Positions 17,277 to 25,259 of a stretch of DNA of 40,312 nt are shown here, piece after piece. The translations under genes were made by a program, and so were the position numbers. The notes below the pieces were generated by a model. That model was not told the DNA's origin. It was given only the letters and a program-made list of their open reading frames with translations, and made no database searches. Source of the DNA: Alphaproteobacteria bacterium (GTDB lineage Bacteria; Pseudomonadota; Alphaproteobacteria; SMXQ01); contig JAURLI010000021.1 in assembly GCA_030831315.1 (NCBI GenBank), positions 1 through 40,312 of the forward strand, in the 5' to 3' direction. Every line of letters starts with the position of its first letter. Positions within the stretch are counted from its first letter, which is position 1.

Positions 17277-18725
17277 ATGTCTACGACCGCCGCACCCACT
17301 CCCACCGCCGCCGCACTGCTCGGCAAGCTCGAAACCCTGCTCGGCAAGGGCGGCGTGCTGACCGTGCCCGCCGACACCCATCCCTATTTTCTCGATCACC
17401 GAGATCTCTACACGGGCGCCGGGCTGTGCGTCGTCCGCCCGCGCTCGACCGAAGAAGTCTCCGCAGTGGTGAAGCTCTGCGCCGAAGCGAAGGTGCCGAT
17501 CGTGCCGCAGGGCGGCAATACGGGTCTCGTCGGCGGCTCGGTTCCCGACGACACCGGCACCGCCGTGCTGCTGAGCCTCGGGCGCATGAACCGCATCCGC
17601 TCGATGGATGCCGTCAACGGCACGATGACGGTAGAAGCCGGCTGCGTGCTGCAGGATCTGCAGGACGCGGCGCGGGAAGCCGACCGGCTGTTCCCCCTCA
17701 GCCTCGGCGCCGAGGGCAGCTGCATGATCGGCGGCAACATCTCGACCAACGCGGGCGGCGTCGGCGTGCTCAAATACGGCAACACGCGCGACCTGGTGCT
17801 GGGGCTGGAAGTGGTGCTGCCCGACGGGCGCGTGTGGAACGGTCTCAACGCGCTGCGCAAGGACAATACGGGCTACGACCTCAAGCACCTGTTCATCGGC
17901 GCCGAAGGTACGCTCGGCATCGTCACCGCCGCCGTCGTCAAACTGTTCCCGCGTCCAGGTGCGCAGGAAACCGTGTTCATGGCAGTGCCCGAGCTTGACG
18001 ATGTCATGGGCCTGCTGAACGATGCGCGCGCCGCATCGGGCGATTGCGTGAACGCTTTCGAACTGATCCCGCGGCTCGGCCTCGAACTGGTGCTCAAGCA
18101 TTTCGAAGGGACGCGGGCACCCGTCGAAACAGTGACGCCGTGGTATGTGCTGATGCAGTGGAGCGCAGGCGCCGGTGCCGGCAACGCACAGGAAGCGCTG
18201 CGCGCCGCACTTGAAAACTTCTTGGAAGGCCGCTTCGAGGCGGGCGTCATCACCGACGCCGCCCTCGCCGCCAACGAAACCCAGGTCAAGGAACTGTGGA
18301 AGCTGCGCGAGGTGCTGCCCGAGGCCCAGACCCGCGAAGGCGGCTCGATCAAGCACGACGTTTCGGTGCCAGTTTCGCGCGTGGCCGAGTTCATCAAGCG
18401 CGGCAGCGAGCTTCTTGAAAAACGCATGCCGGGAATCCGCACCTTCCCCTTCGGCCACGTCGGCGACGGCAACATCCACTTCAACGTCACCGAGCCCGTG
18501 GGCATGGGCAAGCAGGCCTTCCACAAGCACTGGGAAGAGTTGAACCGGATCACCCACGACCTCGTCATGAGCATGGGCGGAAGTTTCTCGGCCGAACACG
18601 GCATCGGGCGGCTCAAGCGCGGCGAACTTGCCCATTACGGCGATGCGATCGACCTCGAGCTGATGCGCCGGGTCAAGGCCGCGCTCGATCCCGACGGATT
18701 GATGAACCCCGGCAAGGTTCTTTAG
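17277..18725 (+). CDS. FAD-linked 2-hydroxyacid dehydrogenase (GlcD/D-2-hydroxyglutarate dehydrogenase family)
   Basis: 482-residue flavoprotein. The FAD-binding PCMH domain spans about 40-215 (IVPQGGNTGLVGGSVP; SLGAEGSCMIGGNISTNAGG), followed by the FAD-oxidase C domain with HVGDGNIHFNV and a terminal AEHGIGRLK...LDPDGLMNPGKVL. These are marks of bacterial D-2-hydroxyglutarate, D-lactate and glycolate dehydrogenases, which pass electrons to a cytochrome or flavoprotein. ATG 17277 was chosen 8 nt after the sua5 stop; the same frame is open far upstream but that part is a shadow of sua5. The nearby glycolate phosphatase is not close enough to prove a glycolate role. Confidence 0.88.
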   Translation: MSTTAAPTPTAAALLGKLETLLGKGGVLTVPADTHPYFLDHRDLYTGAGLCVVRPRSTEEVSAVVKLCAEAKVPIVPQGGNTGLVGGSVPDDTGTAVLLSLGRMNRIRSMDAVNGTMTVEAGCVLQDLQDAAREADRLFPLSLGAEGSCMIGGNISTNAGGVGVLKYGNTRDLVLGLEVVLPDGRVWNGLNALRKDNTGYDLKHLFIGAEGTLGIVTAAVVKLFPRPGAQETVFMAVPELDDVMGLLNDARAASGDCVNAFELIPRLGLELVLKHFEGTRAPVETVTPWYVLMQWSAGAGAGNAQEALRAALENFLEGRFEAGVITDAALAANETQVKELWKLREVLPEAQTREGGSIKHDVSVPVSRVAEFIKRGSELLEKRMPGIRTFPFGHVGDGNIHFNVTEPVGMGKQAFHKHWEELNRITHDLVMSMGGSFSAEHGIGRLKRGELAHYGDAIDLELMRRVKAALDPDGLMNPGKVL

Positions 18726-18726
18726 G

Positions 18727-19422
18727 GTGGCCCGCGAATCAGCCCTGATCGTCGGCGCCGGTGCCGGTCTTTCGGCAGCATTGGCGCGCCTGTTCGCGGC
18801 CGAAGGCATGGCGGTGGCGCTGGCCGCGCGCGAGACCGCGAAACTTTCCGATCTTTCTACCGAAACCGGCGCCCGCGCCTACGCTTGCGATGCAGCGGAC
18901 GCGAGTGCCGTCGCCCGCCTGTTCGCTTCGGTCGCGGCCGATCAGGGCTTCCCCGACGTCGTCGTCTACAACCCCTCGGCGCGAGTGCGCGGTCCGGTGG
19001 CCGAGCTACCCCCCGAAGACGTGAGACGCGCGCTGGAAGTTACCGCCTTCGGCGGATTCCTGGTCGGACAGGCGGCAGCCAAGGGCATGCTTGCGCGCGG
19101 GTCGGGAACGATCCTGTTCACGGGGGCATCGGCTTCGATCAAGGGCTTCGCCAATTCGGCGCCCTTCGCGATGGGCAAGTTCGCCCTGCGCGGCCTTGCC
19201 GAAAGCATGGCGCGCGAATTGCAGCCGAAAAACATTCATGTCGCCCATTTCATCATCGACGGCGGCATCGCCAAGGCGGACGATCCGCGCGCGGCCGAAC
19301 GCGGTCCCGACGGGCTGCTGCTGCCCGGCGAAATCGCAAAAACCTATCTCCATGCCCATCGCCAGCACCGCAGCGCTTGGACCTTCGAAGTCGCACTTCG
19401 TCCGTGGTCGGAGAAATTCTAG
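18727..19422 (+). CDS. Short-chain dehydrogenase-like protein with Phe in place of the catalytic Tyr
   Basis: 231-residue Rossmann protein. It starts at GTG 18727, one base after the preceding stop, so coupled translation is likely. The cofactor motif is VGAGAGLSAALA (about 9-20). The usual SDR active site YxxxK reads F147-A-M-G-K151, while Ser/Thr residues TGASAS (132-137) and Lys151 remain. The tail lacks the usual PG motif and ends in VALRPWSEKF. I recall a subgroup of proteobacterial SDRs with this same Phe, but could not check. Redox activity may be lost or altered. Confidence 0.82.
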   Translation: MARESALIVGAGAGLSAALARLFAAEGMAVALAARETAKLSDLSTETGARAYACDAADASAVARLFASVAADQGFPDVVVYNPSARVRGPVAELPPEDVRRALEVTAFGGFLVGQAAAKGMLARGSGTILFTGASASIKGFANSAPFAMGKFALRGLAESMARELQPKNIHVAHFIIDGGIAKADDPRAAERGPDGLLLPGEIAKTYLHAHRQHRSAWTFEVALRPWSEKF

Positions 19423-19428
19423 GCGACC

Positions 19429-19839
19429 ATGCCGGCTTTCACGCTGACGCCCCTGAAGATCGGTGAACGCCTGCGACGTCTTGCGGGCGGCACGTGGGGT
19501 ACCCTCGTCGTCGCCATCTGCGTCATGTCGCTGCTGCCGAACTTCGGCCCACCGTCGGAGCACAACGTCGACAAGATCCTGCATTTCCTGGGTTACGGCG
19601 CGGCGGCGGGATTACCCTTCCTCGCCATGCGCGCGGGCAACCGCGTCCTTTACGCCGCGCTGGCGATGGCGCCACTCGGCATCGTTCTCGAGATGCTTCA
19701 GGATTTTGTGCCGGGGCGCGTCTCCGACGGCGCCGACATCGTCGCCAACCTCGCCGGGGTTGCCGCCGGACTGGCTCTGGGGCCGCTGGGGCGGCGTATC
19801 GCGAACCGCCTGTTCGCGCCCGTCGCTCAGGGACGGTAG
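19429..19839 (+). CDS. VanZ-family small membrane protein
   Basis: 136-residue protein with about four hydrophobic segments (about 22-37, 50-66, 70-88, 100-118). Marks of the VanZ-like family: DKILHFLGYGAAAGLP and later EMLQDFVPGRVSDGADIVANLAG. The role of these proteins is mostly unknown; the name comes from teicoplanin resistance VanZ. It is last in the plus-strand run from cysQ, 6 nt after the SDR stop. Its end overlaps the opposite-strand sugar dehydrogenase by 13 nt. Confidence 0.82.
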   Translation: MPAFTLTPLKIGERLRRLAGGTWGTLVVAICVMSLLPNFGPPSEHNVDKILHFLGYGAAAGLPFLAMRAGNRVLYAALAMAPLGIVLEMLQDFVPGRVSDGADIVANLAGVAAGLALGPLGRRIANRLFAPVAQGR

Positions 19840-21110
19840 CTCACGCGCCAGATTGCCGAACCCGCGTCATCGGCGATCAGCAGCGCCCCGTCACGCGCCA
19901 CCGCAAGGCCTACGGGCCGCCCCATGACATAGGCGTTTTCGTCGCTGTCGCGCCAAAAGCCCGAGGCGAAGACTTCGTAGTCGCCCTTTGGGCGGCCGTT
20001 CTCGAAACGCACGCGGGCGACGAAATAGCCGCGCGGCACCGCGGCGTTCCAAGACCCATGCAGGGCGACGAAGGCATCTTTGCGGTAATCGGCGGGAAAC
20101 TGGCTGCTCTGGTAAAAGACAAGACCTAGAGGCGCGGAGTGGGAGCGAAACAGCACATCGGGCACGATGGCGCGCGCGACTAGGTCGGGGCGCTTGTCTG
20201 CGAAACCCGGCTGCGGGTTCGACCCGATATAGGAATAGGGCCAACCATAGAAGCCGCCACGGCCCACGCGGGTCAGGTAATCGGGAACCAGCTCGTCGCC
20301 CATGCCGTCGCGTTCGTTGACGACGACGTAAAGATCGTCGGTGCCCGGGTAAAAAGCGATGCCGACCGGATTGCGCAGGCCCGTGGCGAAAGTGCGCCGG
20401 TTGCTGCCATCAGCATCGAATTCCTGCACCGTGGCGCGCGGCTCGGGCTCTTCATCGATATTGCCTTCGGATCCGATCGCCACGTAGAAGCGCCTGCCAT
20501 CGCGCGAGAACGCGAGGTTCCGCGTCCAGTGCCCACCAACCTCGCCGAAAGCCTGCGGCGGCGTAATGCGCATGGGGCGCGCCCGCGGCTTCACATCACC
20601 GGGAGTGTAGGGTACGCGCCAGACACCATTCGCATCGGCGACATGAAAGAAGCCGTTAGCGATGGCCATGCCGTGCGGATCGTCGAGACCATCAATGAAG
20701 GTCGAGCGCATCTCCGCCCGGCCGTCGCCATCGGCATCGCGCAGCAGCGTCACCCGGCCGGGGCGCGGTTCGGCAAGAAACACGTCGCCGTTGGCGGCAA
20801 CCTCAAGCCAGCGCGCATGGGACAGGTTTTCGGCAAAAAGGTTCGTACGAAATCCGGGCGGCACGCGCAACGTGGCATTGGCCGGCCGCGATACCCGGCT
20901 CGCCCGGTTGGAGACGGAACCCGTGGCAAAGGGGCGCGGCAGATCCGACGGACGAACCTCGATTCGGGTCCCCGGCGCTTCATCGCGCGGCAGGTTCGCG
21001 CGGCGATCCTGGGCAAAGAGCGGCGCCGAAAAAAGAACAGTGCAAGCGAAGGCCAAGGCGAAGGGGCCTCTCCTCCAGCCCGCGCTAACGGACAGCCTCA
21101 TATTATTCAT
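19827..21110 (-). CDS. PQQ-dependent sugar dehydrogenase (glucose/sorbosone dehydrogenase family), exported
   Basis: 427-residue six-bladed beta-propeller protein. A signal peptide is visible from MNNMRLSVSAGWRRG through ACTVLFSAPLFA-QD. Family marks: LEVAANGDVFLAEP, LDDPHGMAIANG, RDGRRFYVAIGSEGN, GLRNPVGIAFYPGTDDLYVVVNERD and ALHGSWN. Homologues are soluble aldose/sorbosone dehydrogenases in the periplasm needing PQQ and Ca2+; no PQQ synthesis genes are in the window. Start taken at ATG 21110 because of the signal peptide; the AT-rich frame continues to 21266 but with non-coding-like sequence. A second in-frame ATG at 21101 is equally plausible. Confidence 0.85.
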   Translation of the reverse strand: MNNMRLSVSAGWRRGPFALAFACTVLFSAPLFAQDRRANLPRDEAPGTRIEVRPSDLPRPFATGSVSNRASRVSRPANATLRVPPGFRTNLFAENLSHARWLEVAANGDVFLAEPRPGRVTLLRDADGDGRAEMRSTFIDGLDDPHGMAIANGFFHVADANGVWRVPYTPGDVKPRARPMRITPPQAFGEVGGHWTRNLAFSRDGRRFYVAIGSEGNIDEEPEPRATVQEFDADGSNRRTFATGLRNPVGIAFYPGTDDLYVVVNERDGMGDELVPDYLTRVGRGGFYGWPYSYIGSNPQPGFADKRPDLVARAIVPDVLFRSHSAPLGLVFYQSSQFPADYRKDAFVALHGSWNAAVPRGYFVARVRFENGRPKGDYEVFASGFWRDSDENAYVMGRPVGLAVARDGALLIADDAGSAIWRVSYRP

Positions 21111-21354
21111 TTCACTTGCTTGATATTTTGGCGCCATGTGATAGGAAGGCCTTGGCATTTCCCATGGTATTTGCCGTGCTTGCATATTAACAAAAAAATT
21201 GTGGTGTTTGGGGGTCAGGGTATAAAAACATACGCTATAATAAATAAGATTTGATGCTTTAGTCATACATAATTAATGATCCAAGCCATACCTTACGCGT
21301 GAGGCGAGCTGCCCAAAAGCTGCCGGGTGTTTTTTCTATCTGGGAGGGTCAACC
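21111..21354. promoter_or_regulatory. AT-rich divergent control region
   Basis: This 244-nt gap between the sugar dehydrogenase and the response regulator is strikingly AT-rich compared with both genes. On the plus strand TTGTGG (21199-21204) and TATAAA (21221-21226) are 16 nt apart, and there are further TATAAT- and TAATTA-like stretches around 21234 and 21270. It probably holds promoters for one or both genes, but no single start point can be fixed. Confidence 0.4.
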
Positions 21355-22053
21355 ATGCTGCGAGTTCTTGTTTCCGACGATCATCAGCTTTACCGCGAAG
21401 GCCTGGCGCAGCTCGTGCGACAGCTTGGCGAAGAAACCGAAATCATCCAGGCGGGGACTTACCCCGAAACGATGGGTGCGATCGCAACCGGCACCCGCTT
21501 CGATCTTATTCTGGTCGATCTAAAGATGCCCCTGATGGGCGAAATGGCCGGTGTCGCCGCCATCGTTTGCGAAGCAGCGGACATGCCCGTCGTGGTGGTT
21601 TCAGCATATGAAACCCGCAGCAATATCGAACAGTCTGCCGAGGCCGGCGCCAAGGGCTTCCTGCCGAAGTCCGCGCCCGTCGCAGTCATGCTGAGCGCGC
21701 TGCGCACGGTGCTGGAAGGCGAAACCTATTTCCCCGCCGGCCTTGCCCCCGCGGCTCTCCCGGTCAACCTGGCCGCAGCTCGCGGCGAAAAGTCAGCCCA
21801 GTCGAAGACAGTGCGTGCGCGCCTTGAACTGCTGACCCATCGCCAGCGCGACGTTCTTGCGCTCGTCGGCGAAGGTCGCTCCAACAAGGATATTGCCGAG
21901 GCGCTGGGTATCTCCGAAGGCACGGTGAAGGTTCATGTCGGTGCCATCCTGAAGGCGCTCGGTACCAGCAACCGCACCCAGGCCGCGCTGATCGCCATCG
22001 ACTTCGGCATCGCCACTCCGCATCACGACGCTGCCGGTTCCCAGCGCGCCTGA
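21355..22053 (+). CDS. NarL/LuxR-type two-component response regulator
   Basis: 232-residue regulator. The receiver domain (1-120) has acidic pair D9/D10, phospho-acceptor D55 in ILVDLKMP, S83 as the switch residue and K105 in FLPKS, all intact. A linker (125-155) leads to the C-terminal helix-turn-helix: LTHRQRDVLALVGEGRSNKDIAEALGISEGTVKVHV. GGGAGG lies about 7 nt before ATG 21355. There is no sensor kinase nearby, so it is an orphan here; targets are unknown. A strong terminator at 22071 shows a single-gene transcript. Confidence 0.92.
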   Translation: MLRVLVSDDHQLYREGLAQLVRQLGEETEIIQAGTYPETMGAIATGTRFDLILVDLKMPLMGEMAGVAAIVCEAADMPVVVVSAYETRSNIEQSAEAGAKGFLPKSAPVAVMLSALRTVLEGETYFPAGLAPAALPVNLAAARGEKSAQSKTVRARLELLTHRQRDVLALVGEGRSNKDIAEALGISEGTVKVHVGAILKALGTSNRTQAALIAIDFGIATPHHDAAGSQRA

Positions 22054-22070
22054 AAAAACATTCGTTTTGC

Positions 22071-22105
22071 AAAAAGCCCGTGCCATCTGGTGCGGGCTTT
22101 TTTTT
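22071..22105 (+). terminator. Rho-independent terminator after the response regulator
   Basis: AAAAAGCCCG pairs with CGGGCTTTTT, and the stem can extend inward through G-T wobbles to an ATCT loop; a run of eight T follows. It begins 17 nt after the stop codon. Confidence 0.92.
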
Positions 22106-22165
22106 GACCTCGCTGCCGGCGCCACTTAAACTCGCGCAGAACAACAGCACACCCCGGGGAGGTCA

Positions 22166-22858
22166 ATGATGGGCAAGATGGAAACGACCAAGGTCGACGG
22201 CGCCAACATGGGGCTTTACGTGGCGACGCCGAGCGGAACCGGGCCGTTCCCCGCCGTCGCCATCATGTATCACCGCGGCGCCATCGATGATTTCACCAAG
22301 GACCGCGCCGACCGCCTTGCGGCCGAAGGCTTTATCGCCGTCGTCCCCGACCTGTTCCATCGCTATCCCGATGCCGAGAACCCACTCGAGCGGCTCGACG
22401 ACCCGGAAATCGAGGCCGACATCAAGGCCACCATCGTCCACATCAAGGGCAAGGGAGCCTTCGGCGGCAAGATGGCCATCCTCGGCCATTGCATGGGCGG
22501 ACGCGTCGCCTTTCTGGGTGCGGCGCGCGAGCAGGCGTTTTCCGCAGCCGTCATTTATTACTGCGGCAACATGTTCAAGACCTGGGGCAAGGGCAAGACG
22601 CCGCCTTTCGAACTGCTGGCGGGCATTCGCGGGCCGGTCATCGGCTTCTTCGGCAACGACGACAAGAATCCCTCGCCTGATGACGTCAAAAAGATCGATG
22701 CTGAATTGACCCGCCTCGGCAAGGCGCATGAATTCCATCGCTATGACGGCGCCGGGCATGCTTTCCAGAATTTTGTGAGGCCCGAGCAGTACCGCGAGGC
22801 GGCGGAGAAGGACTCCTGGGCGAAGACGATCGCCTTCCTCAAGAGCGCACTGGGCTGA
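22166..22858 (+). CDS. Dienelactone hydrolase family protein
   Basis: 230-residue alpha/beta hydrolase. The nucleophile elbow is GHCMGGR (Cys, as in carboxymethylenebutenolidase), the acid is probably in FGNDDKNPSPDD, and His is in GAGHAFQN; the Cys-Asp-His triad of dienelactone hydrolases is therefore complete. The family opens ester or lactone rings, classically in chloroaromatic breakdown; the true substrate is unknown. GGGGAGG is about 5 nt upstream of ATG 22166, with a second ATG at 22169. It stands alone between a terminator and an opposite-strand pseudogene 12 nt beyond its stop. Confidence 0.88.
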   Translation: MMGKMETTKVDGANMGLYVATPSGTGPFPAVAIMYHRGAIDDFTKDRADRLAAEGFIAVVPDLFHRYPDAENPLERLDDPEIEADIKATIVHIKGKGAFGGKMAILGHCMGGRVAFLGAAREQAFSAAVIYYCGNMFKTWGKGKTPPFELLAGIRGPVIGFFGNDDKNPSPDDVKKIDAELTRLGKAHEFHRYDGAGHAFQNFVRPEQYREAAEKDSWAKTIAFLKSALG

Positions 22859-22870
22859 TCGACCGGGCCG

Positions 22871-23236
22871 TCAGGCCAGCGCCTGACGCAACACCGCGAT
22901 GCTGACGGGGTTGGTCAGCGTGGTGACGCTTTTCAGTTCACCGCGATCGGCGAGAACGCGCGCGGCATCGGTGAAACGGGGGTTGTGCCCGGTCAGGAAG
23001 ATGATTCGTGCATCGCACTTCTCGTGAGCCAGCCACTGGGCAAGCTCGATGCCGTCGACTTCGGGCATGACCAGATCGAGAATGACGACAGTGGGCTGGA
23101 AGGTTTCTTAGAGATCGGCGAACTCGTCGGCGCGCTCGGTAAAGCGCACTTCGTACTCGAGCCCCTCGGCAACCGCACGAACGACCTCGGCAATGGCCGG
23201 ATCGTCATCGATAATCAAAAGACGCCTGTCACTCAT
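22871..23236 (-). pseudogene. Single-domain response regulator receiver interrupted by in-frame TAA
   Basis: Read from ATG 23236 (AAGGGGG just upstream, an excellent Shine-Dalgarno) the frame gives MSDRRLLIIDDDPAIAEVV..., a receiver domain with acidic residues D10-D12. At codon 43 (bases 23110-23108) there is a TAA stop. The same frame then continues without shift through VVILDLVMPEVDG (D54, phospho-acceptor), FLTGHN (T82) and ends at codon 121. The invariant Lys before the last Pro is Asn109 (TLTNPVS). Two lesions therefore point to loss of function, though a sequencing error at the TAA cannot be excluded. Re-initiation at an internal ATG (23068) would lack D54. It is convergent with the dienelactone hydrolase. 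Confidence 0.85.
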
Positions 23237-23422
23237 ACTGCCCCCTTGATCGACTACTTGATCTCAATATTACGCAAAAAAACCGGCCGATTTCACGAAC
23301 CTAAAATACGAATTCATGCCCAGACATCTTCTGGGCCCAAGATTGTAGGCGACCGCCCGCTTTGCTAGATTACCCGTCAATCGTTAAAAAGCCCTGCTGC
23401 GGGGCGCACAAGAGGAGAAGAA

Positions 23423-24490
23423 ATGGCCAAGAATTACCGGACCGTAGACGCCGACGCCCACGTCATCGAGACGCCATTCACGTTCGAATACATCGAGGAA
23501 AAGGACCGCAAGTACACGCCGCTGGTCGTCAACCAGATCGCAGGCGCGGAACAGCGTTCCAATGAAGGTAATGTGCGGTCTGAATACTGGATTGTAGACA
23601 ACAACGTCTACGCCAAGGACCGCAACGTCGAATCCAAGATCTCCAAGGCCGAGTGGCGCGAAATGCGCGACATTGACGGCCGCATCAAGCACATGGATGA
23701 ACTGAAAATCGACGTCCAGGTGCTGTTCCCTACCCTGTTCCTGCGCCCCTGCACCGACAACGTCGAGCCCGAACGCGCGTTGTTCCGGGCCTACAACCGC
23801 TGGCTTGCCGACATCTGGAAGAAGGCCCCCGACCGCCTGCCCTGGGCGGCGATGGTGCCGCTGCGCTCGCCCATCGAGGTGATCCGTGACGAGCTGGTCT
23901 GGTGCAAGGAGAACGGCGCCAAGTCGATCTTCATGCGCCCGCTCGAATGCGAGAAGGAAGTCACCGATCCCTATTTCTGGCCGCTTTATGAAATCGCCCA
24001 GGAACTGGACATCGCGGTCACCTTCCATGCCGGCAACGGCTCGTTCCAGGTACATGACTTCTTTTTCCCGACCAGCTTCCCGATCCACAAGCTGTCGATG
24101 GTCGGCGCCTTCCACGGCCTGATCATGACCGACCTGCCCAAGCGCTTCCCCAACCTGCGCTGGGGCTTCATCGAGGCCTCAAGCCAGTGGCTCGGCTACG
24201 CCATCAACGACGCCATGCTGCGCAAGCGCCAGAAGGGTGTCCGTCTCACCGACAACGTGCTGAAGGACTACAACATATATGTCGCCGTGCAGGTGCAGGA
24301 CGATCTGGACTACATCCTCGACCGCTATGCCGATGAGGATCACCTGGTCGTCGGCACCGACTACGGCCACACGGATACCTCAGCCGAGATCGAGGCCCTG
24401 CGCATGTTGCGCGACGACGGCAAGATTCCGCCCCATGTCGTGGACAAGATCCTCGGCCCCAACGCGGCGCGGCTCTACAACCTCGCCTAA
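23423..24490 (+). CDS. Amidohydrolase family 2 (TIM-barrel), copy 2
   Basis: 355-residue relative of the protein at 13008: the two match closely along the whole length (DADAHVIE against DSDAHVIE; RIKHMDEL; LFPTLFLRP; HAGNG against HSGNG; GTDYGHTDTSAEIEALRMLR). Likely metal ligands are D11 and H13, the His of FHAGNG and the Asp of GTDYGH. GAGGAG is 6 nt upstream of ATG 23423. First of a three-gene plus-strand set with an Amdase-like gene (24 nt gap) and a VOC gene, which suggests a small catabolic pathway for an unknown carboxylic acid. A decarboxylase role is as likely as hydrolysis. Confidence 0.86.
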   Translation: MAKNYRTVDADAHVIETPFTFEYIEEKDRKYTPLVVNQIAGAEQRSNEGNVRSEYWIVDNNVYAKDRNVESKISKAEWREMRDIDGRIKHMDELKIDVQVLFPTLFLRPCTDNVEPERALFRAYNRWLADIWKKAPDRLPWAAMVPLRSPIEVIRDELVWCKENGAKSIFMRPLECEKEVTDPYFWPLYEIAQELDIAVTFHAGNGSFQVHDFFFPTSFPIHKLSMVGAFHGLIMTDLPKRFPNLRWGFIEASSQWLGYAINDAMLRKRQKGVRLTDNVLKDYNIYVAVQVQDDLDYILDRYADEDHLVVGTDYGHTDTSAEIEALRMLRDDGKIPPHVVDKILGPNAARLYNLA

Positions 24491-24514
24491 GAACAAAGAA
24501 AGGAAGACAGGGAG

Positions 24515-25243
24515 ATGTCATATACCAGTTGGAGAGGCGTCGTCGGGTGCATCAAGCCGACCCATCGCCCGGGTTCGCTCGAAGAACTGATCCGCATGCT
24601 GCCGGAAGGCATCGGCGTGATCCCGCTGTTTCTCGATATCCGTGCCGGCACCACCGATGAATTCAAGCGCTCCGTCGAACCCTTCGTTCCGTTGATCGAG
24701 CAACTGGTCAACGACGACAAGGTCGACCTGATCCATGCCGAAGGGGCGCCGCCGTTCATGCTGCTCGGCTACAAGGGCGAGGCGGAACTGATCAAGAAGT
24801 GGGAGAAGAAATACAAGACGCCGATCTTTACATCGGGCACCAACCACGTCGCGGCGCTGCGTGCTCTCAAGGCGAAGAAGATCGTCGGCGCCACCTACTT
24901 CACCGGCAAGATCAACGACCTGTTCGCCAACTATTTCAAGCAGGCCGGGTTTGACGTTCTCGCCATGGATGGCATCGATGTGCCCTTCGACCAAGTCGGC
25001 CACCTGTCATCCGAACAGGTTTATGCCCACGTCAAGAAAGTGGCACTCAAGCATCCGAAGGCCGATGCGGTCTACCTGCTCGGCTCGGGCTGGCGCGTGC
25101 TGCCGGTGATCGACGCCCTGGAACAGGATCTCGGCCTGCCGGTCGTGCATCCGGTCCCCGCGCGCTGCTGGGAAATCCAGAAGCGTCTTCAAATCAACCA
25201 GCCCGTGTCCGGTTACGGCATGCTACTGCAAAACATGCTCTAG
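24515..25243 (+). CDS. Asp/Glu racemase superfamily, maleate isomerase/arylmalonate decarboxylase-like
   Basis: 242-residue protein of the Amdase branch. The family usually works with one or two active-site cysteines: C218 in VPARCWEIQKRL is the conserved C-terminal one, while the first position, TPIFTSGTN (residues 102-110), has Phe105 where two-Cys isomerases have Cys. That fits a one-Cys enzyme such as arylmalonate decarboxylase better than a racemase or isomerase, but it is inference. The N-terminus has another cysteine, C12, in GVVGCIKPTHRP. AGGGAG sits directly before ATG 24515. Middle gene of the set 23423-25883. Confidence 0.78.
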   Translation: MSYTSWRGVVGCIKPTHRPGSLEELIRMLPEGIGVIPLFLDIRAGTTDEFKRSVEPFVPLIEQLVNDDKVDLIHAEGAPPFMLLGYKGEAELIKKWEKKYKTPIFTSGTNHVAALRALKAKKIVGATYFTGKINDLFANYFKQAGFDVLAMDGIDVPFDQVGHLSSEQVYAHVKKVALKHPKADAVYLLGSGWRVLPVIDALEQDLGLPVVHPVPARCWEIQKRLQINQPVSGYGMLLQNML

Positions 25244-25259
25244 CCACAGGGAAGCGATC

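Noticed and set aside
17265-18809. Minus-strand open frame (514 codons)
   Set aside because: Antisense of the FAD-linked dehydrogenase, with no domain of its own.
23108-23110. Recoding of the TAA in the receiver gene
   Set aside because: TAA is not used for selenocysteine or pyrrolysine, and the gene has a second lesion at the conserved Lys.
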